A DNA stretch of 64,000 nt. Origin: Anoplopoma fimbria. Lineage: Eukaryota > Chordata > Actinopteri > Perciformes > Anoplopomatidae. The translations under genes were made by a program, and so were the position numbers. How positions within the stretch are numbered: the first letter of the stretch is position 1; each line of letters opens with the position of its first letter. Of this stretch, positions 11,491 to 23,870 are shown in pieces. The stretch spans positions 6,179,512 through 6,243,511 of the forward strand of contig NC_072460.1 in the NCBI RefSeq assembly GCF_027596085.1. Direction: 5' to 3'. The notes beneath the pieces are model-generated. The model was given only the letters and a program-made list of their open reading frames with translations, did no database searches and had not been told where the DNA came from.

Positions 11491-14400
11491 TACAGGTGTG
11501 TGAAATACAGTAACGTTTTTCCTCTGTGTACATGTTTCATCTTGGCAGGAATTAAATGTTATAACTGTCTGTAAGAGATTAATTCCAAAGACAACAGTCA
11601 ACAGTCACAGCTTTGGTAAAACCACCATGTTATGTCTATTGTGTATTTCATAACCTTTTAACTGGATTTCCATTGCATAATAGTACAACATAGTGGGTCG
11701 ATCTTTTAATTTCTTTAACTGACTTCTTTCTGAAAATATTTTTAAAGTATGAAAGGGATAAATGTCAGTTTTTGCAGACATCTTACTAAAATGTTTGATG
11801 TGTTATGTCTTTTGTCACAAGTTTTGGCAGGCAGCAACGTCACCTGGGACTTACCCCAAAGGTTTCTGGCCCATTATCAAGAATTTGTGTCTGTCATTAC
11901 TGTGATAGTCATCACCCACCATAAACGGTTCCCCTCACAGCTACACTCTAATCTCTGTTCTTTCAAGGGGCAGAACACAGTTTGTTCTCATACATATTAA
12001 CAAACTATGGACTGCTTCAAAGTGTATTATTATATTTTCTCAGCTGTCTTCACTCCTAACTATGAAGAACAGCAGGAAAAACAATGTGCAGCAGGAAACA
12101 CAACCACTTCCAGGTGTGCGAGGAGATAAAATCTAAAAAGACTGACGCAATGAGTCTTTAATGTTTACATAGGCATATTAGAAAGGTGCACTCAGTAGAG
12201 GGAAGATCCAGACCAGGTGTGTCTTTAACGACCACTGCTGTATTGTGTGATTGAATGAATACAACCCACAATTGGCTAGTTGTAATCAAGGGCATGCTTT
12301 TAAAAAATGAAAAACTATAAATGTTTGATAAAATTTCTGTTTTTTACGTACATTTAATTTGAATATGGAAGTGCAACTTTAACACCAATATATAAACCTC
12401 AATATGCGAGCCAGCGTTGGGTATGGGAGGGGCCACGCTAAGCCTCTGTTTACCCTACCCAACCACCCTTATCAACCTTGTGCAATAATGCCACTGGCCG
12501 TGATGGGAGCCGTGTCTGGGAAGTCACAAGACCTGCGGTGCTACAAATGCTCTGCCAGGCAATACTCTCACTTATGCTCGATATGTGGGCGGATAATGGA
12601 GCCAAATGTGTACGTCTATATATGGTATTTACAATGTCAGTGTGAAAGCCACCTCCATTTTTCTGTTTGGACAGTGCTCTCTGTTTGGTTACAAAGGTTG
12701 TGTTTGTTGTAAATGCTGCATTAATACACTCATGAGTTTGACTCATGATCACCTGATTATGTGTTGAAACTCTTTTTACGGGGAAAAAAAGAGCTTCATT
12801 TCGGCTGGCTCGAGCTGCTCACACAGACTGTAAGTTCTTGTTCAGCTTGACCATCCTTTCTCTTTTCTGACTTCAGGGGTCAGAACACCCACGGAAATGG
12901 CTAAATCCGCCCTGTCAGAAGCAGAGTAGTCTCATTCACGGGCCCGGCCAAGGGATTGTCCAGTAACTGACCTCGGGTCAGATATTGACTGAGCCCTTGG
13001 CTATTTATCACTCATTTAGTAGGAGGACATACCACCATAGACGATTCTAGTGGAACTCCCATTAATACTCCTACTGACACGAGGGTCACTGCTTCCTCAC
13101 TCACTGACTCAGTGTAAAGATAACGTCTGACAGCATTGTATCCATATGACACCTCTGGCTGACTATGTAGCATAGCAGTGACATCATAAAGAAGATTTTA
13201 ATGACCCACCGGGGGGCACGCAGATGGAAAACACTTGCGTGCAGACAGCTTACAGGTGTGTGGAACATTCCTACCAGGTGCAGTGGTCCACTGCAGACAC
13301 TGCTGAATCACTGGTTTGGTATGGGACAGATCTGGTATCAGGAAATGTTTGTGTTCCTGTTGTGTATGCGTGAGAAAATGACAAGAGCAGCTGTAATGTC
13401 AGAGGGTATTTTTCTTCTGTGCCTGTAAAACCAAAACAGTGTTCGCTGCTCTGAATTAAAGGAATGACTGCTGCTAGATTCCAAGAAGCCAGACATGTCA
13501 TTTTTTATGAGTTTGACAGTAAACTCAAATTAGCACATTGGTTCCACAGGTAGGGATTGGGCCAGGTCTTGCACCTGGTGACTCGAGTCAGAAGGTGGTA
13601 GTTGGCTTGTTAAATTCATGGATGGATTCCTGAATAGGCCTAAGGTTGCAGGCCCAGGGCCCTGGACCAATCGTCTCTACGAAGTGAATGTTAAAATTTC
13701 ATGTTGGACAGTAAATCAAACGTAAACCATGTAAACCAAAATGAGATGCAGAGAAAACAACCACAAAGAGTTGCAAAACAACTACAAAGAGACTCTAAAT
13801 AAAGACAAAGAACTCAGGTCAGCCAGGATGTCCTCACTGCTGAAAGACTAAGTTTAATGGAGTGGACAGATGCACAGATGGAAGGTGAGGCCAGAGGTAT
13901 CTGACCTGGGTGGGGTGGGATCAAAATTGGGTATGTGGTCTTCAGGGTGGAGCACTGGAAAAATAATGAATGAAATGTACAAGTATGGTGTCATAGGCTA
14001 GGTGTAACGAGGTTGTTTTGCAAACAGTTGAACGTTACAAAGTAAATAAATAAAAAATAATTTTAAAATGTCTAGGTTTTTACAACAGGATATAACAAAA
14101 AAAAAAAGAAATCTGAAAATGTGGGAAATTGAAACTAAATTAAAGACTTAAGGTTATGACCCAAGAGCTTGGAACAGGATACTCTGTCAGGAAGAGCGTT
14201 ATGAAAATGTATCCCTTGCGAGGAAATATGACTTGTCGAACAAACATGTATTTTGTTCTGCAACTGAGATCCTGTCACAGAACTGACCTGTGACCTGCCT
14301 TTACCTGTTCTCGCTGACAGGAAGAAGCGAAGAAGCGCTACACGCAGATTGATTTCAAGAAAAACTTTTTATTGATCGAAGGCAAACAAAAGTAATCCAG

Positions 14401-16390
14401 AGACTGTGGTTTGGTGAAAATTGAAAAAAGTAAACACTTCCTGTCTGAGCTGCAAGCCAGTGTTGATTCTTCAAATATTATTCTTGACCAAGTGCCTTAT
14501 TCCTTATTCTTGACCAAGTGCTTTAAACAAAACTGTAAAAATATGAATCATGCTTTCGTTTCCGCGAGTAGAAATATTTTGTCACTGAACATTTTGCAGA
14601 CATCTTCAGTATGGACACTTTCATCGAAAACATTTCCTTGTTATGTTGATGAAAAACAAATGGAAGGTATTATATTTCTTCTTGCAAATAAACCGTATAT
14701 AAACATCTTAAGCTGTTTTTGCATATTCGTGTGTGTCCTCTCCCTTATATATTTGACATTTTCAAAACAAAATTTCACAAAGGAGAGAACTGACTGTAAG
14801 TTTTAAGTCTGCACGTGTGAACATACAGCGTATTTTATTACAAATGATCCAAGGTGGAGAGTTGGGGCTTACGTAATGTATTTTAAAGTTGGATGACTTC
14901 AGGGCAGACACCGGGCGGAGCGGGGTGATTCAGACGTCAAGGATGAGAGTGTGTTGAGCAGCTGGGAAGATATTCTACAGAAGAAGAGTGATTCATGTGG
15001 ATGATACTGGGCAGAGAAAGTTGACGTATGTCACTGTGAGGGAGGAGGGAGTTCTGATCAGGAACTTTATGTGTTCCTTGGAGAAGGACTTGCAAGGACG
15101 ATGCAGGAAAGGTGTGTCAGCTCTTGGGTAAGCGCCATAAGGTGGAGAAAAGTTCAGTGTGGATGATTGTTCTTTATGAGCATTTGGGGAGCTGTGGATG
15201 GGAGTAGTTTGTAATCAAAGCAAAGGCCTGGATCAGATGCATACAACCTCATTTAAATAAACTGACAGTAAGCTACAAAATGTAATCTCTTTCTTTGTTT
15301 CCTCACACACAGTAGTGAAAGCACACGCTGTCTAAATCACTTTCTTTTCTGCTCCACTTCAGCACACTCAGACATTCTTAGCCGCTGTGTCTCCTCCTCC
15401 TCTTCCCCATCGCAACCCACATTCCCGCTCAGTAATTTTCTCCCAGAATCCCTCCCTCTGACGCAGAGCAAGGGAAAGAAAGTTCCAAGTTACCATGGAG
15501 ACGAAAAACTAATTCACTGAGTTCATTTTGGGAAATTGCTACGCTCAGCTCAGACCGTTTGTTTTACAACCCATGCATGGTGGGCCTACACAGACGCTAC
15601 TTGGCAGAAACCCGGCGGGGTCGACACAACGCATTCTGACGAGCTAGTGCGAGGAGCACAGCAGCTGGGGTCCAGTCTTTCAGAGCTGTCCCCCCCCCCC
15701 CCCCCGCTCCCCTCTGCGCTAGATGTTTTCACACACAATGGGTTCATTTGAGTGGACAGGCAAAATAAGTTCTCCAAAGTGGTCTGAGTCCCAGTCAAGG
15801 ATAAAAAAAAAATGAAACGAAGTGGGGAGTGAAAGAATGAGCACTGTCTAGTCTCAAAGAATGTTATAACTGGCCAAGTGTTGGCTCTCAGAAGAATCGT
15901 CCATTGATTAAGACGTCTGTGTGTGTGAGAATCAAGTGTTCCTGTTCACAGCACAGGCTTTTGATGTGAAGCCAGTTACATGCTTTTATCCATGCTGGAC
16001 AACTTGGGGTTATCCTGCTCAAGTAAATGATGGTTCAAAGTTAAACGCATTATTGCTCTGACAAATGAAAAGTTGAATTCAAAAGCAATACTTGTGCTTA
16101 ATTCTATACCCTCAGGGGTTTTGCTGCTACCGCCTCAGTTGGTCCGGTATGACCAGTAGCTTATGGCGGCTAATGTTGCAAACGTTAGCAAACATTAGGC
16201 AGATACAGCTGTATAACTGGCAATAAGGAGTCAGAGTGCTGCCTTCTTTTACTCGTCCCTACTTGTTGTACTGATACATTATATACTAGCTACTACTACA
16301 CTACTAGGATTCACCAGTATGTTTACACAGTGTCGACTTAGCCTGTGTAGCTAAAAAAAGATTGTTAGCACAGCGGCTGCAGAAATGTTC
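11491..16390. other. Intergenic, two AP-1 sites, no gene seen
   Basis: No gene is supported. The longest open frame (14411-14806, 131 codons) has no recognisable domain and shows no splice or promoter context. Perfect AP-1 sites TGACTCA lie at 12739-12745 and 13105-13111, and the palindrome TGACTCGAGTCA at 13579-13590. A C run is found near 15690-15704. Confidence 0.5.
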
Positions 16391-16394
16391 AGAT

Positions 16395-16600
16395 TAGGGG
16401 TGTCACGATATAACAGTATTGACAATCAAGGGATATTTAAAAAAATAAATAATAATACAGTTATATATCTGACTTTCTTTCTTTCTTTTTTATTCAAAAT
16501 GTCTACAGATATTGTGATAATATCATTGGCATTAGCATTAATTATTTTGGCCATGATAACCGTTAAGTAGAAATGTGATATTGTGACAAGCCCAAGCTCG
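16395..16600 (+). repeat. Possible dispersed repeat (GGGGTGTCACGATAT type)
   Basis: The block starts GGGGTGTCACGATAT and ends ATATTGTGACAAGCCC. These phrases typically bound a common fish interspersed repeat with an AT-rich centre. The identification rests on the ends only. Confidence 0.4.
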
Positions 16601-16977
16601 GATGGGTTCAGGCACAGTTCTGAGTGTGGGTGCCGGCATTTTTGGCAGCACTCAGAGGCCTTCTCATTGACAGGGCATCAAATAACGACGCACAAGGCGC
16701 CCTTTAGTGACTGTACGAGAGGCCACACGCTTTCGAGTTACTACAATGTAAACTCACTGCGTCATTATTAGATGCTGAGAGAAAATGCAAAGAGAGAGTG
16801 TGAGGACTTAGTATACAAACCATAAAAACACACATGGTAGATGGGTCACACAAACACAGTGCTTTCAACTGGGAGACCAGTGTTTGTGTCCCAAAGTGAC
16901 TTACTTGTTTTCCGTACTTGGGTTAAAATGTTTGCATATTACCTTAGCCCAACCTTGATGTTTGTCCTAAACCCATA

Positions 16978-17430
16978 GACTAGATATAAGTAGGGGACGT
17001 AGTCACCGTGACGTCACCCATTGGTTTATGGACTGCTGTTTTAAAGCCCCCAGGTTGGCTTTTGGATTACGGCCATCTTGGCTATTTGCAACCACTAAAA
17101 GAAGTTACCACATTTGGACTGCTGAGGAGTGACGTAGAGACGCTGTATACAGATCTGGTATCCCCGCCCTAAAGCAAACATCTAAATTAACCATAATTTA
17201 CTAAATGAACATCATGCTGTATTGAAGAATACTTGAAACTAGAGATTGAGACCATAAACTCATGTTTACAATGTTTACTGAGGGAATAAATCAATAGAGA
17301 AGTAGAGTCATTTTCTCATAGACTTCTATACAATCAGAGTTCTTTTTGCAACCAGAGGAGTCGCCCCCTGATTGCCGTTCGAGAGAATGCAAGTTTAGGA
17401 AACTTCCGTATTGGAGGTTGACGCCTGCCT
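16978..17430 (+). repeat. Dispersed repeat copy A
   Basis: This block shares long stretches in the same orientation and order with 42862-43400. Examples are GACGTCACCCATT, GAAGTTACCA, ACTTGAAACTAGAGATTGAG, AGTAGAGTCATTTTCTCATA and AGGAGTC-CCCCCTG. The two copies are clearly diverged and carry independent indels. No protein is encoded. It is probably a non-autonomous transposon. Confidence 0.75.
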
Positions 17431-19736
17431 GAAAGTGGTTTTCTTGCCCAAACCTAAGCAAGTGTTTTTGTTTGAATTCAACCACTTGTTTTTACTGTGA
17501 CGAGCTTGGTTACCCAGTGTGTTAGAAGTTGACGCCAACTTTCAGCAAAGATTACACAGACTCCTTTCAAAGTGACCATAGGTGGTAAGTATTGGATCAA
17601 AGTAAACATTTAAACAAAGGCTGAAGTATGGGAGAGTCTTAAAATCAGCTGAATTACTCAGTAATATAGTTTACATAGCAATATCTACCTAAATTTTACA
17701 ATTATTAGCCACAAAGCTAATGGTCATACCAGACCAAGAAAGTTGATTTGAAAGAGATAGTATTGTTTATGGATGTAACTTTTCATTGGAAGAGGTAGAA
17801 AGTTATCCATCACCTACATTAGTTACATTGGCATTCTTTGTCTGGAAATGAATAAAAACATTGCTGCTTGAAGTTAACATTTGAAATTATTACCAATGAA
17901 AACATTCTGTACAGACAAGGTCAATGTACAGCTCATTCATGAGACATAAACAGAAATGTTCTGTTAAACAGGTTCACCCTTATTTTTCCCTGCTTTTTAT
18001 CTGTACTCAAAGCCTGCAGTTATATTTGTCCCATCTGTTCATGGCTTTTTGCACGCTGTGTTATTTTAGGTACCCCGGCTGACTCATTCCTCCCACTTGA
18101 TTACCTCCTTGCTGATTGTACAGTAAATGGACTTGGAGGGAGGCCACTTCAGGGAAATCCCTCTAAAAGGGGGTATCCCCGTTTCAAGGAAACCCTCTAC
18201 ATCCCGTCCTCCCCCTCCTCTTCAGACGACCATATGAAAACCATACAACCTTCCTTTAGCTTTTCCCTCCTCTCGTCAGTTTTTCCGTCCTTTTTGTTCC
18301 ATGCCACGCAGCTGCGGCCGGCTGGCTGCGTATGGTTTAAATTAATTCTAAAAGGCGGGAAAAAGTATTTTTTCCCTCACTTTTCCTCTTTTGCCTTGGC
18401 CTTTTGTCATTTGTGTAATTTGCTAGCAAACACGTGGAAGTGCACACATAGATGGATGGTTAGAGGGGAAAGCTAAAGTGAGAGAAAGGAAGAGCCAATC
18501 GCAGGAGTTGACAAATATTGCATATGTTCACGAGTTGCAACATATGCGTATGAAAATGCAAAATTACAATCTGCAACCACGTCAGCGCCACTCTTATGGT
18601 CCTGGGGGAATTAATCTGTCTGGCAGCAATATGTTGGCATGTTGGGAGGTCAGCCACTGGGCCAAATGGGCCATTCACTGACCTTTTGAGTCGCCCTCCC
18701 CGCTCGTTATGAAAACGCTTTGTGGCTCGATGAAATGTGTTTGCATCATTGAATCCTGAATATTTAATAAGAAGCGATAGAAAGGCAGTGATTTAATATA
18801 AAATTGTCTTCAAAGTGCATATATTTTCTTCTCCCTTGACTTAGTGGAAGCTTCAAGCACGTGGGTGGGTGTTTCCCATGGCAGTGGTTGGCTTATATGG
18901 ATCAAAAAACTTGGGAAAGAATCATACAAATGTAATTTCAATCATTTGCTATAAACAGAGCCATGGACTAGAGTCACATGACTCGGACTTGATTTTAACT
19001 CAAGTCAAAAAATTGATGACTTCAGACAAAATCCAAAAAGACATACAACTCAACTTGGACTTTAACACCAGTGAATCATGCATTCACTTGGACTCGAGAC
19101 TTTTGATTTGAAAATACTTAAGCTTGAAGATTGAAATGTTTGTTATTGATAAAATGTGAAACTAATCTGTTATTTTCCTGAATCAACTAACCTTTACGCC
19201 ATTCAAAACATTTTAAAACTACGGTACTACGGCTATTTAACCCATCTTGATACTTTCCCTAGTGGTAACCAGTCTGCTTTGTGGCTTGCTACCCGACGGT
19301 AATTTCCACTGTGTTTGTGAAGGATTTGGACTTTGTAATTTAAGTTGAACTAAAGTGATTGTATGAAATATTTCAATGCCCGACCACATAGGTGTTGCAT
19401 CAATAAAATTACAGCACCAACAAAACATGTTGCAGTTCTGAGGAGTAACAATGAAGCAGGCATCACTGCAGAAAAAAATAAAATAAAACTCTAATTTCTT
19501 CTTTTTGGTAAATACTATTTTGATGATAAAAATATACACAAAGCAAAGAAACAACAAGAACATATACACTTATCAAAAATAATAATTGAGAGGCCCTTCA
19601 TAATTCTCACATGTTCTGTTTGCCTTGACCTCATTACCCACAATGTGTGCATTCAATACAAGGTGAGTACTTGCCTGCCTACCTGTGTGTGTATACATAC
19701 AGTATAGCGTGTTTCTATTTGTCTGGGTGCTTGTGA
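17431..19736. other. Intergenic, no gene seen
   Basis: AT-rich DNA with short random open frames only. One AP-1 site TGACTCA lies at 18080-18086. Confidence 0.5.
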
Positions 19737-19750
19737 GTGTGTGTGTGTGT

Positions 19751-19797
<47 letters not shown>
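19737..19797. repeat. (GT)n microsatellite with one interruption
   Basis: A GT run broken once by an AT near 19754, then continuing to 19797. It creates spurious Cys/Val and Thr/His open frames on the two strands. Confidence 0.95.
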
Positions 19798-19800
<3 letters not shown>

Positions 19801-20039
19801 TTCGCTGGCAACATGCATTTATGAACATCCCTGCATTTGTGTTTGCACCTTTTTTTTGCATGCGTGTGTGCTAATGCTGCTTCTTCTTCTGTCTGATTGC
19901 ATGTGTAAACTTCTGGGTGCGGAGTTTATGTGAATTTGTCATTTCTCTTGACCTTTGACCCGGGAGTGGCAGATGTACTCGAGACCGTGTGGAAGAATGC
20001 AGAAGTCGGGCCTCCCTCCTCCCTTTCCTCTCCTGAAAC

Positions 20040-20984
20040 TGACTCACTTCCCAAATGCTTGAAACTCTCCCTTTTATATTTTTTTTGAATTGTTGTGTAT
20101 TTTCCTGGACCAACCCTCGTCTTTCATCTGTTAGTGGTAATTCCAGCCTCTTATCTGTCCTCGGTTTTTAATTGTTTCCGACCTGCTATCTACCGTCTGT
20201 TAAGCTTCTCTCCGTCTCTTCCCCCAAGCTAGAAATACATATTAAGTTTTGCTGTAATATTCTGTCTGCTCTCTTTTTTCTTCCATTGCCATCCATCTAT
20301 CAACCCCCATCCTGTCTGTTACTCCCTCTCTCCCTCCCCCTTCATCCAAACCAGATCTTGTGTGCAGCATTGTGAGTCCTCTTATACTTTCCTAGCCCTT
20401 AATGTTTTCTTCTCTCTCTTCTCTGTACTCTGGTTTTTTTTTACCTCCCCTCTGTCCTCTCCAGCTCCCCCTGACCTTCCAGTCGCGGAGCTGTGCTCGG
20501 ATCCCTCTCTGCACGTCTGCCTCCCCCACAGGAATGTGCTGTTTGTACATAAACATTACAAGAGGAGTGATAAGAAGGTGTCTGCTCAAGGACAGCATTC
20601 TCCAGCTTAAACCCAGTGTTGCGTTGGTGCTACACTGACCAAAGTTGGGTCCACATTGATTTTTGGTGTGTCTCTGCTTTGTATTTGGATAACTATTGCA
20701 ACATTTAAGCACAAACTCAAGGCAGGTTTCACTGAAATGATGTCAGTAATATCATGTACTGACATTTATTTGCTTTGTCAGCACTCAACAGAGACAACAC
20801 ACAACCCTTACCCTTTTAAGTATTGACAAATGGTTTACTGAGTAACCAACAGAGAGACCTTGAGTCAGACTGAGCAGCCGCTGGATGCAACTACTTAGTC
20901 ACGGATGCCTGCGCCAATCTTCCGTGAAATGACAGTTGGGGACGCCCCGATCTCCATGGAGACAAGGACCAAGTCACTGACTCA
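20040..20984. promoter_or_regulatory. AP-1 site cluster, candidate enhancer
   Basis: Three perfect AP-1 sites lie within 945 bp: TGACTCA 20040-20046, TGAGTCA 20871-20877 and TGACTCA 20978-20984. An X-box-like ATCTCCATGGAGAC sits next to the last one, at about 20950-20963. A pyrimidine-rich tract fills 20170-20540. No gene is visible. The enhancer role is inference from motif density between two epithelial keratin promoters. Confidence 0.3.
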
Positions 20985-21574
20985 TTGACCGAAATGGATG
21001 AACCTTCAACTTCCCTTCAAAGTAGTCTCAACATTATTCAAGCCTATTCTCTTATAGACCTTAACATCCCCCGGAGATCTCGTTCCTCCTAGGCACAAAA
21101 TCTCCCAAGCTGGTCCTTGCATAACGGTGTCGGGTTACATGCAAACACACATGCGGGCCACACAATGGCTGCATTTTACTTTTGCCACTGTGCTGAACAG
21201 ACAGCTGTCCGTCGCCACGCAAGAAAATAATGCATGAATGTTTTACTGAAATCTGCAACATATTAGTTAAATCATTGCTTGGTTTTTTTTATGCAGAATC
21301 CAACTGTTCTGGCTAAAGGAAAGCCTTTGCATGAAAATAACTTCAGGGTTTCCACTTTTTCATTGCACGCCTCCTTAGACTGTGTGCAGCAGAAGGGGGC
21401 AGTATAGTGCAGGTGTTTGGAGCACAGGTAGAGCATCAGGTGAGGCACCTAATATATTTAATCTTTTCCAGATCTTTGCATTCCTCCCCTCAGTGAGACT
21501 GATTGCTGTCCTTTATTGTGTAATGTCGCTTATCCAATGTGGATTAGTTTGGGGTTATTCAAACGGTGTGCGCG

Positions 21575-21576
<2 letters not shown>

Positions 21577-21630
<54 letters not shown>
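21577..21630. repeat. (TG)n microsatellite, 54 bp
   Basis: An uninterrupted TG run. A G-rich stretch (four Gs, T, then twelve Gs at 21749-21765) follows about 120 bp later. Confidence 0.96.
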
Positions 21631-21633
<3 letters not shown>

Positions 21634-21799
21634 GAGAGAGAGGGAGAGACATCCAGCCGAGGACAGAAAGTTGGCTTATGGGAATTCAAAAGCGTGGGCG
21701 TGGGGATGTGTGGGTGTGCTCGGAATAAGCGTTCTTATCAGCGGCGGTGGGGTGGGGGGGGGGGGCCGGCAACATTAAAGGTGTTGTGACTGGTTTCCA

Positions 21800-23430
21800 A
21801 AACAATTCCTCATAGGGAAAATAAACCACGGACTGTTATCTCAACACGGCATCCTGACTGGGTAGGAAATAACAGGTCTGCAGCCCTCCCTGCCCCGTTG
21901 TTACCTTCCCCTCTCTCTGCCCTGAGCCATTTGATTTTTACCCCTTCACATTCCTTTGTTTCACTTTTCTCTCCCTTTGGCTCGACTTTCATTCACTTGT
22001 CTTTCCCTTCTCCAGAGAACTGCTCTCCCATATTGTGTGTAACCATCAGCAGCACCTCCCCCTCCCCCTTTTGATACCACAGCCCCCTGCTGTTTAACCT
22101 GTCTACCCGGTTTTTTACGTTTTTCCGTCCAAACTGCATGTGCAGTGGCTCTCGGCTGCTGAGGCACGTCTCTGTGGACTTTATTTATTTAAAAAAAAAA
22201 AAAAAAAAAAATGTGTTTGCAAAAAGTCTGGAGTGGCTAAGTGCAATGTGAAAAAATGGTCCAGAGCACAATGGATATACAGTAACAAACAGAGACTGTT
22301 TCGGTAGGTGGAGTCAATGGAGGAGGAGTAAATAGTAGCAAATCACATCGGCTAGCTGCAGAAAGTTTAATACGCGAAGCTAGTTAAGGCTGACTTCTCC
22401 GGAGGAAAAACTGTAGGAGCAGAGTCCCAAAACACAAATGAAAGAAATTAAAGGACATTTTCATTTTATAGGACACTAAAATTCCTACATATAATAATTT
22501 CCAACATATCTAAATATACATATATATATATATAATCCACAAACATAACACTAAGGACAATCACAAAATCTTTGTGTAGCAGATAACATTGTATTTCGTA
22601 ATATTCATGTTTTAAATGTAAACAAAAAGCTCAAGTGCCTGAAAAATGGGCTCCTTATCATCATCATCAGGCTCTCCCATGGTCAATATCTAAAGGAAAA
22701 TTAACCCTCGCTGGGTAGATTAAGAAAAGAAAGACACCCTCAAACGTAGAAGTTACACTATAGTCCTTCATCAGTAAAGCAAACACCACGTTAATCCCCA
22801 AATCAAGCTTAACTTAAGTCGCTGACGGCTGACAAAGATAACAGTTACTGACGCTGGCTGTCTGCACTTTGTAAACTCTGTCTGCTGTGGCGCAAAAATA
22901 ACCCACAAAAGTATTTTGTCATAACTCGTTATACGGCAGCTTGGTCAGCGGACCCCATCGTTGCCAGGTGGGAACCGTTAAATTATCATACCACAGGCTA
23001 ACAATTAAAATTATCATACAAGAGTCATAACCACAAGAACAAAAAGGCATACATTTGCAATTTTAATTAAACATGTAAATAAACAACTCTTTGACACGTC
23101 TACAGAGCAACCGACCGACAACAGGTTTTTTTACACTATTCAAGCAAGCTGACATGTATGTGTCCATCCATTTAAGGCCATACACTTAGCTTATTAATTA
23201 AATAACTTGGTGGCATGATTGGCTGCAAAGAGTTCACATTAGAAGATGCGTAAACAAAGACCTGGAATCCATATTTTACGATCAAGAAATAAATTCAAAC
23301 AAACTACTTATTTTAAGCGTCACAAAATCATCATATTATAGAACATTATGACACTTATGGACTTATTGATAGTACAGACGGCAAAATTAGTGTAAAATGA
23401 ATTACATTACACTAAAAAAGTCATAGTTAA
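21800..23430. other. Intergenic, no gene seen
   Basis: A pyrimidine-rich stretch (21855-22110) is followed by an A-run of about 20 bp near 22191-22211, then AT-rich DNA. No exon or RNA gene was recognised. Confidence 0.5.
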
Positions 23431-23439
23431 AAGCACTTT

Positions 23440-23870
23440 AACTATGATGCTCTACATAAACCTTTTGCGTGGTTAGATTTACGTCTTTACAAAATAAACT
23501 TCTGTGTTCACAGGAAGCAAGGTGATAAGGTTTAGGCATCAAAACTAATTGGTTTGGTTCAGGAAAAGATGGTGGTTTGGGATAAAAAATAAGAACGTTA
23601 TGTAATTTAGTAGGCTGCTTTTGCGTACGCGAATTAAGTAAAGTACGTTCCATAACATTTCATTACCTAGCTTCATAACACAAATGTACGTGACTTAAAA
23701 AGAAATCAATGTTGACTCTTGGTTTCACATACGACATGGACCCCGGTCTCCTGCCTGAAAGAACTGTACGTTTCAGACCCGTCTATCCTTCCTGACCTCG
23801 TCTGAAGCGTAAGGCCAACTACGAGGCCGCCGTATTTGACAACTTGGGCACACTATTTCCTGCACTGGAC
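23440..23870. repeat. Rearranged copy of the dispersed repeat family
   Basis: One part (about 23455-23660) carries family text inverted (GGTTTAGGCATC, AATTGGTTTGGTTCAGG). The following part (23795-23860) carries it forward (CTGAAGCGTAAGGCCAACTA, GTATTTGACAACTTGG), like 3665-3715. The mixture suggests nested or rearranged copies. Confidence 0.5.

Noticed and set aside
12404..12712. Cys-rich frame with LRCYKCS, reminiscent of a Ly6-type start
   Set aside because: Only the first motif fits. The remaining cysteine spacing and the expected signal peptide and splice sites are missing.
21749..21765. G-quadruplex candidate
   Set aside because: It is mainly a single G homopolymer after a (TG)n tract. 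The four separated G-runs needed for a clear call are not present.
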